Below, in pieces: positions 1-12,895 of a stretch of 64,000 nucleotides of DNA. A program made the translations under genes and the position numbers. Numbering within the stretch: the stretch's first letter is position 1; each line of letters starts with the position of its first letter. Source of the stretch: Valencia hispanica. Its lineage: Eukaryota; Chordata; Actinopteri; Cyprinodontiformes; Valenciidae. The notes beneath the pieces are model-generated. The model did no database searches. It was not told the DNA's origin and saw only the letters and a program-made list of their open reading frames with translations. The DNA lies in the NCBI GenBank assembly GCA_963556495.2, contig OY747713.1, positions 890,899 to 954,898 of the forward strand. The letters are read 5' to 3'.

Positions 1-296
1 GATTGGTGAAGAGCAACAGGTGATCTGAGGACATCTAGAGGCTGTGATGAGAATTACAAGCTGAACCTTCATTGTTTCTCTGCTGTAATCAGCATTATGA
101 GACACATTGTTTATATGATTGTTGTTACCGTTTAAAGCTTCGTTGACTTCCTCTGGTCTTTATACTTCAGGTTGTCAAGATTCTTGATTTCTCTGAGTTT
201 TGATGATGAATAGTTTGTCAGATTATCCTGCAGATAAAAATTGTATCCCTTGTTAATCTACTGGAATAATATCTATAAACAGGAGTTGGTGTAATT

Positions 297-1750
297 CCAA
301 CAAAGCAAACTTTATTTGTATAGCAGACTTTCAACAACAAGGCAGTTCAGGGTACTTTGGGTGATTAGGGGATAAAATAAAAACAGCAATAAACCAACAG
401 TAAAAGCATGAAACACAACATTAGAGACACATAACTTATGACGTTCCATCTATTATTAATCAGTTAATCAAAATCAGCTCTAAACAGAAACGTTTTTAGT
501 TGTGATTTAAAAGAACTCAGTGTTTCAGCAGCTTTGCAGTTTTCTGGAAGTTTGTTCCAGATTAGAGGAGCATAGAAACTGAAAGCTGCTTCTCCATGTT
601 TGGTTCTGATTCTAGGGATGTTGAGTCGACTGGAATTAGAGGACCTGATTGGTCTGGGGGGGTTGCTATAGTAACAGTAGATCTTCAACATACTTTGGTG
701 CTAAGCCATGTAATGAGTTATAAACTAGTAAAAGTATTTAGAGGTCTATTCTCTGAGCTACAGGGAGCCAGTGTAAGGACTTTAGAACTGGGGTGATGTG
801 CTCTACTTTCCTGGTTCTAGTGAGGAACACGAGCAGCAGCGTTCTGGATCAGCTGCAGCTGTCTGATTGACTTTTTAGGCAGACCTGTGAAGACGCTGTT
901 GCAGTAATCAATCCAACTGAAGATAAACGCATGGATGAGTTTTTCTAGGTCCTGTTGCGACATCAGTCCTTTAATCCTAGAAATGTTCTTCAGGTGATAG
1001 AAGGCTGACCTTGTTATTGACCTTTATGTGACCCTGGAGGTTCAGGTCTGAGTCCATTACTACACCTAGATTTCAGGCCTGATCTGTAGTTTCTAGCTGG
1101 ATTAACTGAAGCTGTGTGCTGATTGTTGATCGTTCCTTTTTAGGTCCAAAAATAATTACTTCTGTTTTGTTTCTGTTCAGCTGGAGAAAGTTATGACACA
1201 TCCATTCATTGATTTACTTGATGCATTTACTTTGGGTTTGGATGGGTTCAAAGTCACCTGGTGACATCGTAATGTAGAGCTGAGTATCATCTGCGTAGTT
1301 ATGGTAGCTAATGTTATTGGTTGTTATAATCTTGCCTAGTGGGAGCATGTAGATATTAAATAAGAGGGGCCCCAGGATGGAGCCCTGGGGCACCCCACAT
1401 GTGATTTCTGTTCGTTCTGATGAAAAGTTTCCTATTGAAACAAAGAAGTCCCTGTTCTTTAGGTAAGACTCAAACCAGCCAAGTCCTGTACCAGAGAGTC
1501 CGAGAGAGATCAACACTGAGGTCCAACAGAACCAGCTCTCTGGTTCTACCACAGTCTGTATTTATGCGGATGTCATTGAATACTTTGACTAGGACAGTCT
1601 CTGTGCTGTGGTTACCACGGAAACCAGACTGAAAAACATCAAAGCGGCTGGTCATAGTTATGAAGCTGTTTAATTGGTGAAACAGCTTTTTCAATAATCT
1701 TACTGATGAATGGAAGATTAGAGATCAGCCTGTAGTTCTGCATTAACACG
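297..1750 (-). mobile_element. LINE (non-LTR retrotransposon) remnant, reverse-transcriptase part
   Basis: Read on the minus strand, about 1,214-1,552 encodes the heart of a non-LTR reverse transcriptase: the block [14 protein letters not shown] followed by the catalytic YADDTQLY motif. About 464-691 encodes the usual end of such proteins (AFSFYAPLIWNKLPENCK). The 3' tail near 297-330 ends in an AATAAAG-like stretch. The frame is broken in several places and the 5' part is missing, so this is a dead, 5'-truncated copy. A second copy of the same family lies at about 51,280-52,379 on the other strand. The motifs fit the CR1/L2-type fish LINEs, but I cannot assign a named family without a database. 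Confidence 0.8.
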
Positions 1751-3680
1751 AAGCAGCAGGGGGAAGAAAAGGGAAACCCAAATGAAACATTGAAATGGAG
1801 CTGTTGGGACTACAGAACCTGGTTCTGGTATCGGAGACTCACCTTCAACTTGATCTCTGCTGCAGATCTGAACCTGAGACGCTCAGAAGTTTAATATTCA
1901 ACACTAAGTTAAAGAAAAGGATAATAATTAAAACATCAGCAGAATTTTCCAGTCCAATTATGAACAGATCCATTCCAGGCTCAGAAAACTGTGACACTTC
2001 TCAACTCACCTGTGTCTGTTACCTGCTGATTTAAAGAGTAACTAAACCCCAAAACAACTTTTTTTTGCTTCTAAACTGTATTAATGGGTCTTTACCAATG
2101 CAATCTTTCAGTTTCTGGTGTTTTATTTACATTTTGGTGTAATCTCCTCACTTTTTGGTCTAAAAACGTCTTAGTGCTGCCCCCTTAGGGTTGAACGGTG
2201 GCTACTGCATTGGAATTTTGTGATTGGTGGAGAGCGGTACATGTTTACGTCACAGCAGCCATGGTCTCACAGAGACGCCCCGTGGTTTGGGGTATAAAAC
2301 TATCAGACATACCGCCCCCCCATCCCCCCCCCGTGGCGAGTTTGGAGTTGGATTGGTTTTTCAGGTTACCGTTATTATCACATTAGCACTTAGCTAGCAT
2401 AGCTAACATACTGTTTTGAACGTTAGCCTATGTTAGCATCACCATTCAGAGACGGGACCCATCCTGTCTCCCTCTGCCTCGGGCAGCGCTGACTCAGCGC
2501 CCCGAGCCAGCGGCTCTAATTGCTGGTCTCCATAAAGCCTCCCTCTACTCCTCTATCTCCGGTGACGACGGAGGAGATCCGTTGGTTCAAGGCGCTACTG
2601 GAGGCTACCTGTTACTGCATTCATCAGAAGGCCAGAGTTTAAACTTTGAAAGTCAAACAAGGCATTTCTAACTCTGTTGCATTTTGAAGTATTAAACTTT
2701 ATGTATTTTACTATAATAGTTATGAATATACCATGAATAAACCAAATGAACTGTGATTATACATGAAACGAAATTGAAAACTCTGGACCCGGTGAGCCAA
2801 TCAGCTCAGCGCTGCTTCTAGCTGATGAAGAGACAATCCGGCCTGAACGAACCGGACCTGTAGGAGAGGTTCTGTTCTGCAGAACCTCAGGAGAGAAGAT
2901 CTTCAGCTGCTGCTGATGTCTGGAAGCATGCAGACACAGAGAAGCTGCTCAGTCCTCAGCTGTTTCAGCAGCAGCTGGTCTCCGACATGATGGGGCCCAA
3001 AATAAGGCAAAGTGGAGAAAAAAAGAGTTAGACACGAAATGTCTGCAGAAAACTAAAGTCCAGCTTTTAATGTGAATGAATCCAAGGAGGAGAAACATGA
3101 TCTTGTATTTAGTTTTAGGAACAGCTCCAGAATAATAAATGACTGCAGGTTGCTCACATTTGGTGCTGATCAGTTCCGTCCACTAGGTGGCAGCAAAAGT
3201 TTTCCTCTGTTTCTCTGAATCCTTCTTCTTTACGCAATCAGCTGCAGATTTTTCAAGGTTCCATTTTCTTTCATTCATTCATGTGTTTTTTTCTGCCAGC
3301 CTGGAACAAACTTGTTGATTCGTCCTTCTAACAGAATTCATTCTGATTTATGATTCAATAACAAAACTTCCATGAAAAATTCATCAAACTGCTGAACTGA
3401 AAACACAAACATCTCCATCCTAATCAGATCAGAGTAAAACTGATGCTACTTAAGTTATGAGGAGCTCACTCATTCTGTCTGAATCTGTGGGAGTGAGGGG
3501 GGGGTCTGCATTATGTAACGTCCCTCCCCCACCTGTTGCTTAGGATGAACGGCTGGCAGAGACTCCCAGTGAGACTTGGCAGCATCGGCACCGTCCTCGG
3601 CCCGGTTCCTGCAGAATCTGCACAGTTGGTGAGGAGGAGAGTTTCCCACCTCCAAAGAGCTGAGAGCAGAGCGGAGCCTC
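1751..3680. other. Non-coding DNA, probable old transposon debris
   Basis: No gene is supported here. The stretch from about 2,036 (taaagagtaactaaacccc) to about 2,400 reads like a dispersed non-autonomous element, followed by TAGC-rich sequence. The rest is unique-looking, without long open frames or convincing splice signals. A 5' non-coding exon of TRHR could lie in this region or in 3,720-4,960, but I cannot place it. Confidence 0.4.
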
Positions 3681-3688
3681 GTCCCCAT

Positions 3689-3722
3689 GAGGAGGAGGAG
3701 GAGGAGGAGGAGGAGGAGGAGA
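3689..3722 (+). repeat. (GAG/GGA)n microsatellite
   Basis: A short pure GAG-type run of about 11 units upstream of TRHR. It is a small version of the giant purine array at the right end of the window. Confidence 0.85.
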
Positions 3723-3979
3723 GATGAAGACAGGTTGCTTCCGATCAGTTTCTCACCAGGTTCTTCTTCTTCTCGGTTTGATGGAAGCAGCAGGTCACCA
3801 TGGTGATGTGATAATGATGATGATGAAGCACAGAAACCTTCATGAGTTATAATATTGTTATTTCAGCTACTCGTGTTACATCTAGTTGGTTTTAGGAAGT
3901 CTGAAGAAGAAGATCCGACGTAACCTTTCTAAATAAGATGTCAGATTCGGTGTCCGACCCATAAATGACTGTTGCCATG

Positions 3980-4560
3980 TTCAAGGAACGCACAGTCTCC
4001 ATGCTCCATCCAGGCATCAGCAGAAAGGTTCCCAAGGTCCAGCCTATGTACCAAACTGTGACATCTCAAGGTGCTTCCAGGCCAGAGAAGATGTCCAGTG
4101 GCTCAGGACAGTTCTGGAGCGGTCAGACAACCAGAGTGGGTCGTCCTGATCTATGAACCATCTCAGCTGATTCCTTTCAGTGTGGAGCAGCAGCAGCTCT
4201 TCTCTCACAACTCCTCCCCAACCCTTGGGTGGTCTTTGGAGGTTCTTGCTGAGGTCTTCGGGTTTGTGTAAAGAGCTCATCAGCGTGCAGAGTGGGAGGT
4301 TTTTGAGTCCAGGTTGTGGTGTTTGATTACTATGGGATGGTCGTTTCCATGAAATGGGACCTGCATGCACCAGCATGCTCTGGTCATGCACAACTCTAGC
4401 CTCCATGTTTAGGGTCCTTCTGCTGCAGTCTGCTGAGGTTTGGAGATCCATGCCAGGCCTGGAGCTGAGCTGGAGGAACATGCATGGATGGATCAACCTT
4501 ACTGCTGATAGTTGGAGCATGGAGGAGCTGCAGCACGGAAAAACCAACCATCTACTGTTA
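3980..4560 (-). mobile_element. Possible LINE-derived remnant
   Basis: The minus-strand translation contains ELLLLHTERNQLRWF around 4,150-4,210. It resembles the 'LLLHIERSQLRWFGH' segment I know from the end of fish LINE reverse-transcriptase proteins. Similar short pieces recur near 28,150-28,230 and 29,860-29,930. The surrounding frame is long but has no other recognisable domain, so only the short block is supported. Confidence 0.4.
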
Positions 4561-4962
4561 TTATCAGTCCATAATAATAATGATGATGATTATTCAGCTT
4601 CACATTCTTTCGATAAGCGCCTTCTGTTTCTTCAGAGACCAGATGAATTCTGTCCATTGAACTGGGCTGGTTCTGAAGCTCCTCTTGGGTCCGTCCTCCC
4701 TCTGTCTGACTGGACAACTCGCTGCAGGTTAGTCATGGGTTAATCCCGTCTCTGCGTAGGAGAGATTGTGCCAAACGGAACGGCACAAAACCCAAAGCGC
4801 CATCTGTCCAACAGACACTTTGTTCTGGCAGCAGCGAGGCGACGCTCCGCTCTTTACGCACAACCCGAACCTGGACCGCTTCCAGTCTGCGTGATTCTGC
4901 GGGTCTCGGTGTTTATGAGGAATCAGCTTCTAGATTCATGATTTTCACTCAGATCGTAGAAG

Positions 4963-4980
4963 GTTTTTTTGTCTCTGCAG
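4963..4980 (+). promoter_or_regulatory. trhr: Probable splice acceptor of a 5'-UTR intron of TRHR
   Basis: A long T-rich tract ending in tctctgcag lies 74 bases before the TRHR start codon. It is a strong acceptor consensus. The human TRHR gene has a non-coding first exon and a small intron in its 5' UTR, so an acceptor here fits the family structure. The matching donor and first exon were not found. Confidence 0.55.
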
Positions 4981-5054
4981 CTGCGTAAAGCAGAGAGGCT
5001 GCGCTCTTCTGTCGCGCGTAAAGGGAACCCAAGGTGAGAGAGGTGAAAGAAAAG

Positions 5055-5858
5055 ATGGAGAACTCCTCCTCCTCTTCCTCCTCTCCGGAGCCGAACCGGA
5101 CTCTGGAGACTTGGACCGACAGCAGCATCCAGTACAAGGTGCTGAGCAGCTCGCTGCTCCTCCTGATCTGCGCGCTGGGCATCGTTGGGAACACCATGGT
5201 GATCTTGGTGGTGCTCATCACCAAGCACATGAGGACCCCGACCAACTGCTACCTGGTGAGCCTGGCGGTGGCGGACCTGATGGTTCTGACCGCGGCCGGG
5301 CTGCCCGCCATCCCAGAAAGCCTCTTCGCTTCCTGGGTGTTCGGCCGCTCCGGCTGCCTGCTCATCACCTACCTGCAGTACCTGGGCATCAACGCGTCCT
5401 CCTGCTCCATCACCGCCTTCACCATCGAGCGCTACATCGCCATCTGCCACCCGATCAAAGCCCAGTTCCTGTGCACCCTAACCAGAGCCAAGAAGATCAT
5501 CCTGGTCGTCTGGGCTTTCACCTCCATCTACTGCGTCATGTGGTTCTACCTGTCAGACATCGAGGAAAAGGTGTTCCACAACATCACCATCATCACCTGC
5601 GGCTACAGGATCCCCAGGAAGTTCTACATGCCCATTTACTTCTTTGACTTCGGTGTCTTCTTCGTGCTGCCGCTGCTGCTCTCCGCGGTTCTGTACGGCC
5701 TCATCGCCAGGATCCTGTTCCTCAACCCGCTGCCCTCTGACCCCAAAGACAAGAAGAAGAACGGAGCGACCGCCAGCAACAACAACCAGGCTGGGAACAA
5801 GCGCTCCAGCTGCAAAAACTCCCGACACTCCAGCTCCACCGCGACGTCGCGCAGACAG
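5055..5858 (+). CDS. trhr: Thyrotropin-releasing hormone receptor, coding exon 1 (residues 1-268)
   Basis: This exon encodes the N-terminal two thirds of a class A GPCR that binds TRH at the plasma membrane and signals through Gq/phospholipase C. It carries two N-glycosylation sequons (N3-S-S and N14-R-T) and TM1 to TM5. Also present are the TM2 block [12 protein letters not shown], Cys101 with its ECL2 partner in TCGYR, and the TM3 block [11 protein letters not shown], which retains the ligand-contacting Tyr109 and Asn113 (human Tyr106 and Asn110). The E-R-Y motif is at 125-127, followed by a long third intracellular loop. The start at 5,055 has a good Kozak context (A at -3, G at +4). The open frame upstream begins only with GTG and is 5' UTR. 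The exon ends in phase 0 at CAG before gtgagc. It joins the exon at 22,378, with the intron just before TM6 as in mammals. Location next to NUDCD1 favours the TRHR1-type paralogue; whether it is the a or b copy is unknown. Confidence 0.96.
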
Positions 5859-6226
5859 GTGAGCGACCCGAGGCGGCAGAAGGCTTAAAATCTGAACAGG
5901 TCACAAAAAGGACTAAACAGAGAAAGAGCAAAAACACAGTTTGATAAATGATAGGATTTAATATTAATATATAGAATTATGTTCATTTTTCTAAACTTCT
6001 TTCTTCCATTTCTTATATTTTGTCTTGTTTTTGTTAATTGGTTTATTGTTCTGGAGAACAGATATGGAAACAACACCAGAGTGGAAAGACATCAGCAATG
6101 AGCAGCGAATTACATTTAAGCTTATTTTTAAAATTCATCTTATTTAGATTTCATCAGTTTTATCAGATCTTCTGTTCCAGTTCCTGGTTATCAATCAAAG
6201 CAAGATACAGTCTAACCCTTGGTCCA
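5859..6226 (+). other. Start of TRHR intron, unique sequence
   Basis: The splice donor gtgagc at 5,859 is followed by about 370 bases of AT-rich unique intron sequence before the first minisatellite begins. No further coding sequence is seen. Confidence 0.8.
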
Positions 6227-9200
6227 GCAGCCTGTAGAACCTGTAGAACCTCCTCCAGCCCGTAGAACCTCTAGGACCTCCTCCAGCCTGTAGAACCTGT
6301 AGAACCTCCTCCAGCCCGTAGAACCTCTAGGACCTCCTCCAGCCTGTAGAACCTGTAGAACCTCCTCCAGCCCGTAGAACCTCTAGGACCTCCTCCAGCC
6401 CGTAGAACCTGTAGATCCTCCTCCAGCCCGTAAAACCTGTAGAACCTCCTCCAGCCTTTAGAACCTGTAGAACCTCCTCCAGCCTGTAGAACCTGTAGAT
6501 CCTCCTCCAGCCCGTAGAACCTGTAGAACCTCCTCCAGCCTTTAGAACCTGTAGAACCTCCTCCAGCCTTTAGAACATGTAGGACCTCCTCCAGCCTGTA
6601 GAACCTGTAGAACCTCCTCCAGCCCGTAGAACCTCTAGGACCTCCTCCAGCCCGTAGAACCTGTAGATCCTCCTCCAGCCCGTAGAACCTGTAGAACCTC
6701 CTCCAGCCTTTAGAACCTGTAGAACCTCCTCCAGCCTGTAGAACCTGTAGATCCTCCTCCAGCCCGTAGAACCTGTAGAACCTCCTCCAGCCTTTAGAAC
6801 CTGTAGAACCTCCTCCAGCCTTTAGAACATGTAGAACCTCCTCCAGCCTTTAGAACCTGTAGAACCTCCTCCAGCCTTTAGAACCTGTAGAACCTCCTCC
6901 AGCCTGTAGAACCTGTAGATCCTCCTCCAGCCCGTAGAACCTGTAGAACCTCCTCCAGCCTTTAGAACCTGTAGAACCTCCTCCAGCCTTTAGAACCTGT
7001 AGAACCTCCTCCAGCCCGTAGAACCTCTAGGACCTCCTCCAACCAATAGAACCTCATCCAACCAGTAGAACCTCCTCCAGCCTGTAAAACCTCTAGGACC
7101 TCCTCCAGCCTGCAGAACCTGTAGAACCTCCTCCAGCCCGTAGAACCTGTAGAACCTCCTCCAGCCTTTAGAACCTGTAGAACCTCCTCCAGCCTTTAGA
7201 ACCTGTAGAACCTCCTCCAGCCCGTAGAACCTCTAGGACCTCCTCCAACCAATAGAACCTCATCCAACCAGTAGAACCTCCTCCAGCCTGTAAAACCTCT
7301 AGGACCTCCTCCAGCCTGCAGAACCTGTAGAACCTCCTCCAGCCCGTAGAACCTCTAGGACCTCCTCCAGCCTGTAGAACCTGTAGAACCTCCTCCAGCC
7401 CGTAGAACCTGTAGATCCTCCTCCAGCCTGTAGAACCTCCTCCAACCAATAGAACCTCCTCCAGCCTGCAGAACCTGTAGAACCTCCTCCAGCCCGTAGA
7501 ACCTCTAGGACCTCCTCCAGCCTGTAGAACCTGTAGAACCTCCTCCAGCCTGTAGAACCTGTAGAACCTCATCCAGCCTGTAGAACCTGTAGAACCTCCT
7601 CCAGCCCGTAGAACCTGTAGAACCCCCTCCAACCAATAGAACCTCCTCCAGCCTGTAAAACCTGTAGAACCTCCTCCAACCAATAGAACCTGTAGAACTT
7701 CCTCCAGCCCGTAGAACCTGTAGAACCTCCTCCAGCCTGTAGAACCTGTAGAACCTCCTCCAGCCTGTAGAACCTCCTCCAGCCTGTAGAACCTGTAGAA
7801 CCCCCTCCAACCAATAGAACCTCCTCCAGCCTGTAAAACCTGTAGAACCTCCTCCAACCAATAGAACCTGTAGAACTTCCTCCAGCCCGTAGAACCTGTA
7901 GAACCTCCTCCAGCCTGCAGAACCTGTAGAACCTCCTCCAGCCCGTAGAACCTGTAGAACCTCCTCCAGCCTGTAGAACCTGTAGAACCTCCTCTAGCCT
8001 GTAGAACCTGTAGAACCTCCTCCAGCCCGTAGAACCTGTAGAACCTCCTCCAGCCTGCAGAACCTGTAGAACCTCCTCCAGCCCTGCAGAACCCGTAGAA
8101 CCTCCTCCAGCCCTGCAGAACCTTTAGAACCTCCTCCAGCCATTAGAACCTGGAGAACCTCCTCCAGCCAGTAGAACCTGTGGAACCTCCTCCAACCATT
8201 AGAACCTGTAGAACCTCCTCCAGCCATCAGAACCTGTAGAACCTCCTCCAGCCAGTAGAACCTGAAGAACCTCATCCATCCAGTAGAACCTGTAGAACCT
8301 CCTCCAGCCATTAGAACCTGTAGAACCTCCTCCAGCCTGTAGAACTTCCTCCAGCCTGTAGAACCTGTAGAACCTCGTCCAGCCTGTAGAACTTCCTCCA
8401 GCCTGTAGAACCTGTAGAACCTCCTCCAGCCTGTAGAACTTCCTCCAGCCTGTAGAACCTGTAGAACCTCCTCCAGCCATTAGAACCTGTAGAACCTCCT
8501 CCAGCCTGTAGAACTTCCTCCAGCCTGTAGAACCTGTAGAACCTCCTCCAGCCTGTAGAACTTCCTCCAGCTTGTAGAACCTGTAGAACCTCCTCCAGCC
8601 TGTAGAACTTCCTCCAGCCTCTAGAACCTGTAGAACCTCCTCCAGCCTGTAGAACTTCCTCCAGCCTGCAGAACCTGTAGAACCTCCTCCAGCCTGTAGA
8701 ACCTGTAGAACCTCCTCCAACCAATAGAACCTGTAGAACTTCCTCCAGCCCGTAGAACCTGTAGAACCTCCTCCAGCCTGTAGAACCTGTAGAACCTCCT
8801 CCAGCCTGTAGAACCTGTAGAACCTCCTCCAGCCTGTAGAACCTGTAGAACCCCCTCCAACCAATAGAACCTCCTCCAGCCTGTAAAACCTGTAGAACCT
8901 CCTCCAACCAATAGAACCTGTAGAACTTCCTCCAGCCCGTAGAACCTGTAGAACCTCCTCCAGCCTGCAGAACCTGTAGAACCTCCTCCAGCCCGTAGAA
9001 CCTGTAGAACCTCCTCCAGCCTGTAGAACCTGTAGAACCTCCTCTAGCCTGTAGAACCTGTAGAACCTCCTCCAGCCCGTAGAACCTGTAGAACCTCCTC
9101 CAGCCTGCAGAACCTGTAGAACCTCCTCCAGCCCTGCAGAACCCGTAGAACCTCCTCCAGCCCTGCAGAACCTTTAGAACCTCCTCCAGCCATTAGAACC

Positions 9201-12200
9201 TGTAGAACCTCCTCCAGCCAGTAGAACCTGTGGAACCTCCTCCAACCATTAGAACCTGTAGAACCTCCTCCAGCCATTAGAACCTGTAGAACCTCCTCCA
9301 GCCAGTAGAACCTGAAGAACCTCATCCAGCCAGTAGAACCTGTAGAACCTCCTCCAGCCATTAGAACCTGTAGAACCTCCTCCAGCCTGTAGAACTTCCT
9401 CCAGCCTGTAGAACCTGTAGAACCTCGTCCAGCCTGTAGAACTTCCTCCAGCCTGTAGAACCTGTAGAACCTCCTCCAGCCTGTAGAACTTCCTCCAGCC
9501 TGTAGAACCTGTAGAACCTCCTCCAGCCATTAGAACCTGTAGAACCTCCTCCAGCCTGTAGAACTTCCTCCAGCCTGTAGAACCTGTAGAACCTCCTCCA
9601 GCCTGTAGAACTTCCTCCAGCTTGTAGAACCTGTAGAACCTCCTCCAGCCTGTAGAACTTCCTCCAGCCTCTAGAACCTGTAGAACCTCCTCCAGCCTGT
9701 AGAACTTCCTCCAGCCTGCAGAACCTGTAGAACCTCCTCCAGCCTGTAGAACCTGTAGAACCTCCTCCAGCCTGTAGAACCTGTAGAACCTCCTCCAGCC
9801 TGTAGAACCTGTAGAACCTCCTCCAGCCCGTAGAACCTGTAGAACCCCCTCCAACCAATAGAACCTCATCCAACCAATAGAACCTCCTCCAGCCTGTAAA
9901 ACCTGTAGAACCTCCTCCAGCCCGTAGAACCTGTAGAACCCCCTCCAACCAATAGAACCTCCTCCAACCAATAGAACCTCCTCCAACCTCTAGAACCTGT
10001 AGAACCTCCTCCAGCCTGCAGAACCTGTAGAACCTCCTCCAGCCCTGCAGAACCTGTAGAACCTCCTCCAGCCCTGCAGAACCTGTAGAACCTCCTCCAG
10101 CCATTAGTACCTGTAGAACCTCCTCCAGCCTGTAGAACCTGTAGAACCTCCTCCAACCATTAGAACCTGTAGAACCTCCTCCAGCCATTAGTACCTGTAG
10201 AACCTCCTCCAGCCTGTAGAACCTGTAGAACGTCCTCCAACCATTAGAACCTGTAGAACCTCCTCCAGCCAGTAGAACCTGAAGAACCTCATCCAGCCAG
10301 TAGAACCTGTAGAACCTCCTCCAACCATTAGAACCTGTAGAACCTCCTCCAACCATTAGAACCTGTAGAACCTCCTCCAGCCATTAGAACCTGAAGAACC
10401 TCATCCAGCCAGTAGAACCTGTAGAACCTCCTCCAGCCAGTAGAACCTGAAGAACATCATCCAGCCATTAGAACCTGTAGAACCTCCTCCAGCCTGTAGA
10501 ACTTCCTCCAGCCTGTAGAATCTGTAGAACCTCCTCCAGCCTGTAGAACTTCCTCCAGCCATTAGAACCTGTAGAACCTCCTCCAGCCAGTAGAACCTGT
10601 AGAACCTCCTCCAACCTGTAGAACTTCCTCCAGCCTGTAGAATCTGTAGAACCTCCTCCAACCTGTAGAACCTGTAGAACCTCCTCCAGCCTGTAGAACT
10701 TCCTCCAGCCTGTAGAATCTGTAGAACCTCCTCCAACCTGTAGAACCTGTAGAACCTCCTCCAACCATTAGAACCTGTAGAACCTCCTCCAACCTGTAGA
10801 ACCTGAAGAACATCATCCAGCCATTAGAACCTGTAGAACCTCCTCCAGCCTGTAGAACTTCCTCCAGCCAGTAGAACCTGTAGAACCTCCTCCAACCTGT
10901 AGAACTTCCTCCAGCCATTAGAACCTGTAGAACCTCCTCCAGCCTGTAGAACTTCCTCCAACCATTAGAACCTGTAGAACCTCCTCCAGCCATTAGAACC
11001 TGAAGAACCTCATCCAGCCATTAGAACCTGAAGAACCTCATCCAGCCAGTAGAACCTGTAGAACCTCCTCCAGCCATTAGAACCTGTAGAACCTCCTCCA
11101 GCCTGTAGAACTTCCTCCAGCCTGTAGAACCTGTAGAACCTCGTCCAGCCTGTAGAACTTCCTCCAGCCTGTAGAACCTGTAGAACCTCCTCCAGCCTGT
11201 AGAACTTCCTCCAGCCTGTAGAACCTGTAGAACCTCCTCCAGCCATTAGAACCTGTAGAACCTCCTCCAGCCTGTAGAACTTCCTCCAGCCTGTAGAACC
11301 TGTAGAACCTCCTCCAGCCTGTAGAACTTCCTCCAGCTTGTAGAACCTGTAGAACCTCCTCCAGCCTGTAGAACTTCCTCCAGCCTCTAGAACCTGTAGA
11401 ACCTCCTCCAGCCTGTAGAACTTCCTCCAGCCTGCAGAACCTGTAGAACCTCCTCCAGCCTGTAGAACCTGAAGAACCTCCTCCAGCCTGTAGAACCTGT
11501 AGAACCTCCTCCAGCCCGTAGAACCTGTAGAACCCCCTCCAACCAATAGAACCTCATCCAACCAATAGAACCTCCTCCAGCCTGTAAAACCTGTAGAACC
11601 TCCTCCAGCCCGTAGAACCTGTAGAACCCCCTCCAACCAATAGAAACTCCTCCAACCAATAGAACCTCCTCCAACCTCTAGAACCTGTAGAACCTCCTCC
11701 AGCCTGCAGAACCTGTAGAACCTCCTCCAGCCCTGCAGAACCTGTAGAACCTCCTCCAGCCCTGCAGAACCTGTAGAACCTCCTCCAGCCATTAGTACCT
11801 GTAGAACCTCCTCCAGCCTGTAGAACCTGTAGAACCTCCTCCAACCATTAGAACCTGTAGAACCTCCTCCAGCCATTAGTACCTGTAGAACCTCCTCCAG
11901 CCTGTAGAACCTGTAGAACCTCCTCCAACCATTAGAACCTGTAGAACCTCCTCCAGCCAGTAGAACCTGAAGAACCTCATCCAGCCAGTAGAACCTGTAG
12001 AACCTCCTCCAACCATTAGAACCTGTAGAACCTCCTCCAACCATTAGAACCTGTAGAACCTCCTCCAGCCATTAGAACCTGAAGAACCTCATCCAGCCAG
12101 TAGAACCTGTAGAACCTCCTCCAGCCTGTAGAACTTCCTCCAGCCTGTAGAATCTGTAGAACCTCCTCCAGCCTGTAGAACTTCCTCCAGCCATTAGAAC

Positions 12201-12895
12201 CTGTAGAACCTCCTCCAGCCAGTAGAACCTGTAGAACCTCCTCCAACCTGTAGAACTTCCTCCAGCCTGTAGAATCTGTAGAACCTCCTCCAACCTGTAG
12301 AACCTGTAGAACCTCCTCCAGCCTGTAGAACTTCCTCCAGCCTGTAGAATCTGTAGAACCTCCTCCAACCTGTAGAACCTGTAGAACCTCCTCCAACCAT
12401 TAGAACCTGTAGAACCTCCTCCAACCTGTAGAACCTGAAGAACATCATCCAGCCATTAGAACCTGTAGAACCTCCTCCAGCCTGTAGAACTTCCTCCAGC
12501 CAGTAGAACCTGTAGAACCTCCTCCAACCTGTAGAACTTCCTCCAGCCATTAGAACCTGTAGAACCTCCTCCAGCCTGTAGAACTTCCTCCAACCATTAG
12601 AACCTGTAGAACCTCCTCCAGCCATTAGAACCTGAAGAACCTCATCCAGCCATTAGAACCTGAAGAACCTCATCCAGCCAGTAGAACCTGTAGAACCTCC
12701 TCCAGCCTGTAGAACTTCCTCCAGCCATTAGAACCTGTAGAACCTCCTCCAGCCTGTAGAACTTCCTCCAACCATTAGAACCTGTAGAACCTCCTCCAGC
12801 CATTAGAACCTGAAGAACCTCATCCAGCCATTAGAACCTGAAGAACCTCATCCAGCCAGTAGAACCTGTAGAACCTCATCCAGCCTGTAGAACTA
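6227..12895 (+). repeat. Giant minisatellite 1 in TRHR intron (28/19-bp family)
   Basis: About 6.7 kb of head-to-tail units built on gtagaacctcctccagcc. The commonest unit is 28 bp, with an added 'gtagaacct' copy; a 19-bp short form carries cttcctcc instead of cctcctcc. Variants (cccg, ctgc, caatta-, cattag-, cagtag- junctions; ctcatcc; ctcgtcc) make long blocks recognisable. Blocks are duplicated at offsets of about 1,050 bp and 1,630-1,720 bp. The minus strand is open over hundreds of codons in more than one frame because the unit lacks stops. These frames overlap each other, shift with unit length and lie in an intron, so they are not genes. Confidence 0.97.

Noticed and set aside
5034..5054. 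Seven extra N-terminal residues for TRHR
   Set aside because: They would require a GTG start; the ATG at 5,055 has a good context and gives the family's MEN- start.
4923..5450. Minus-strand 175-codon frame and other frames across TRHR exon 1
   Set aside because: Shadows of the GC-rich TRHR coding exon.
7168..12625. Many minus-strand open frames of 80-344 codons (LEEVLQVL, GGGSTGSTGW repeats)
   Set aside because: They follow the minisatellite unit, change frame with unit length, overlap each other and lie in an intron of TRHR on the opposite strand.
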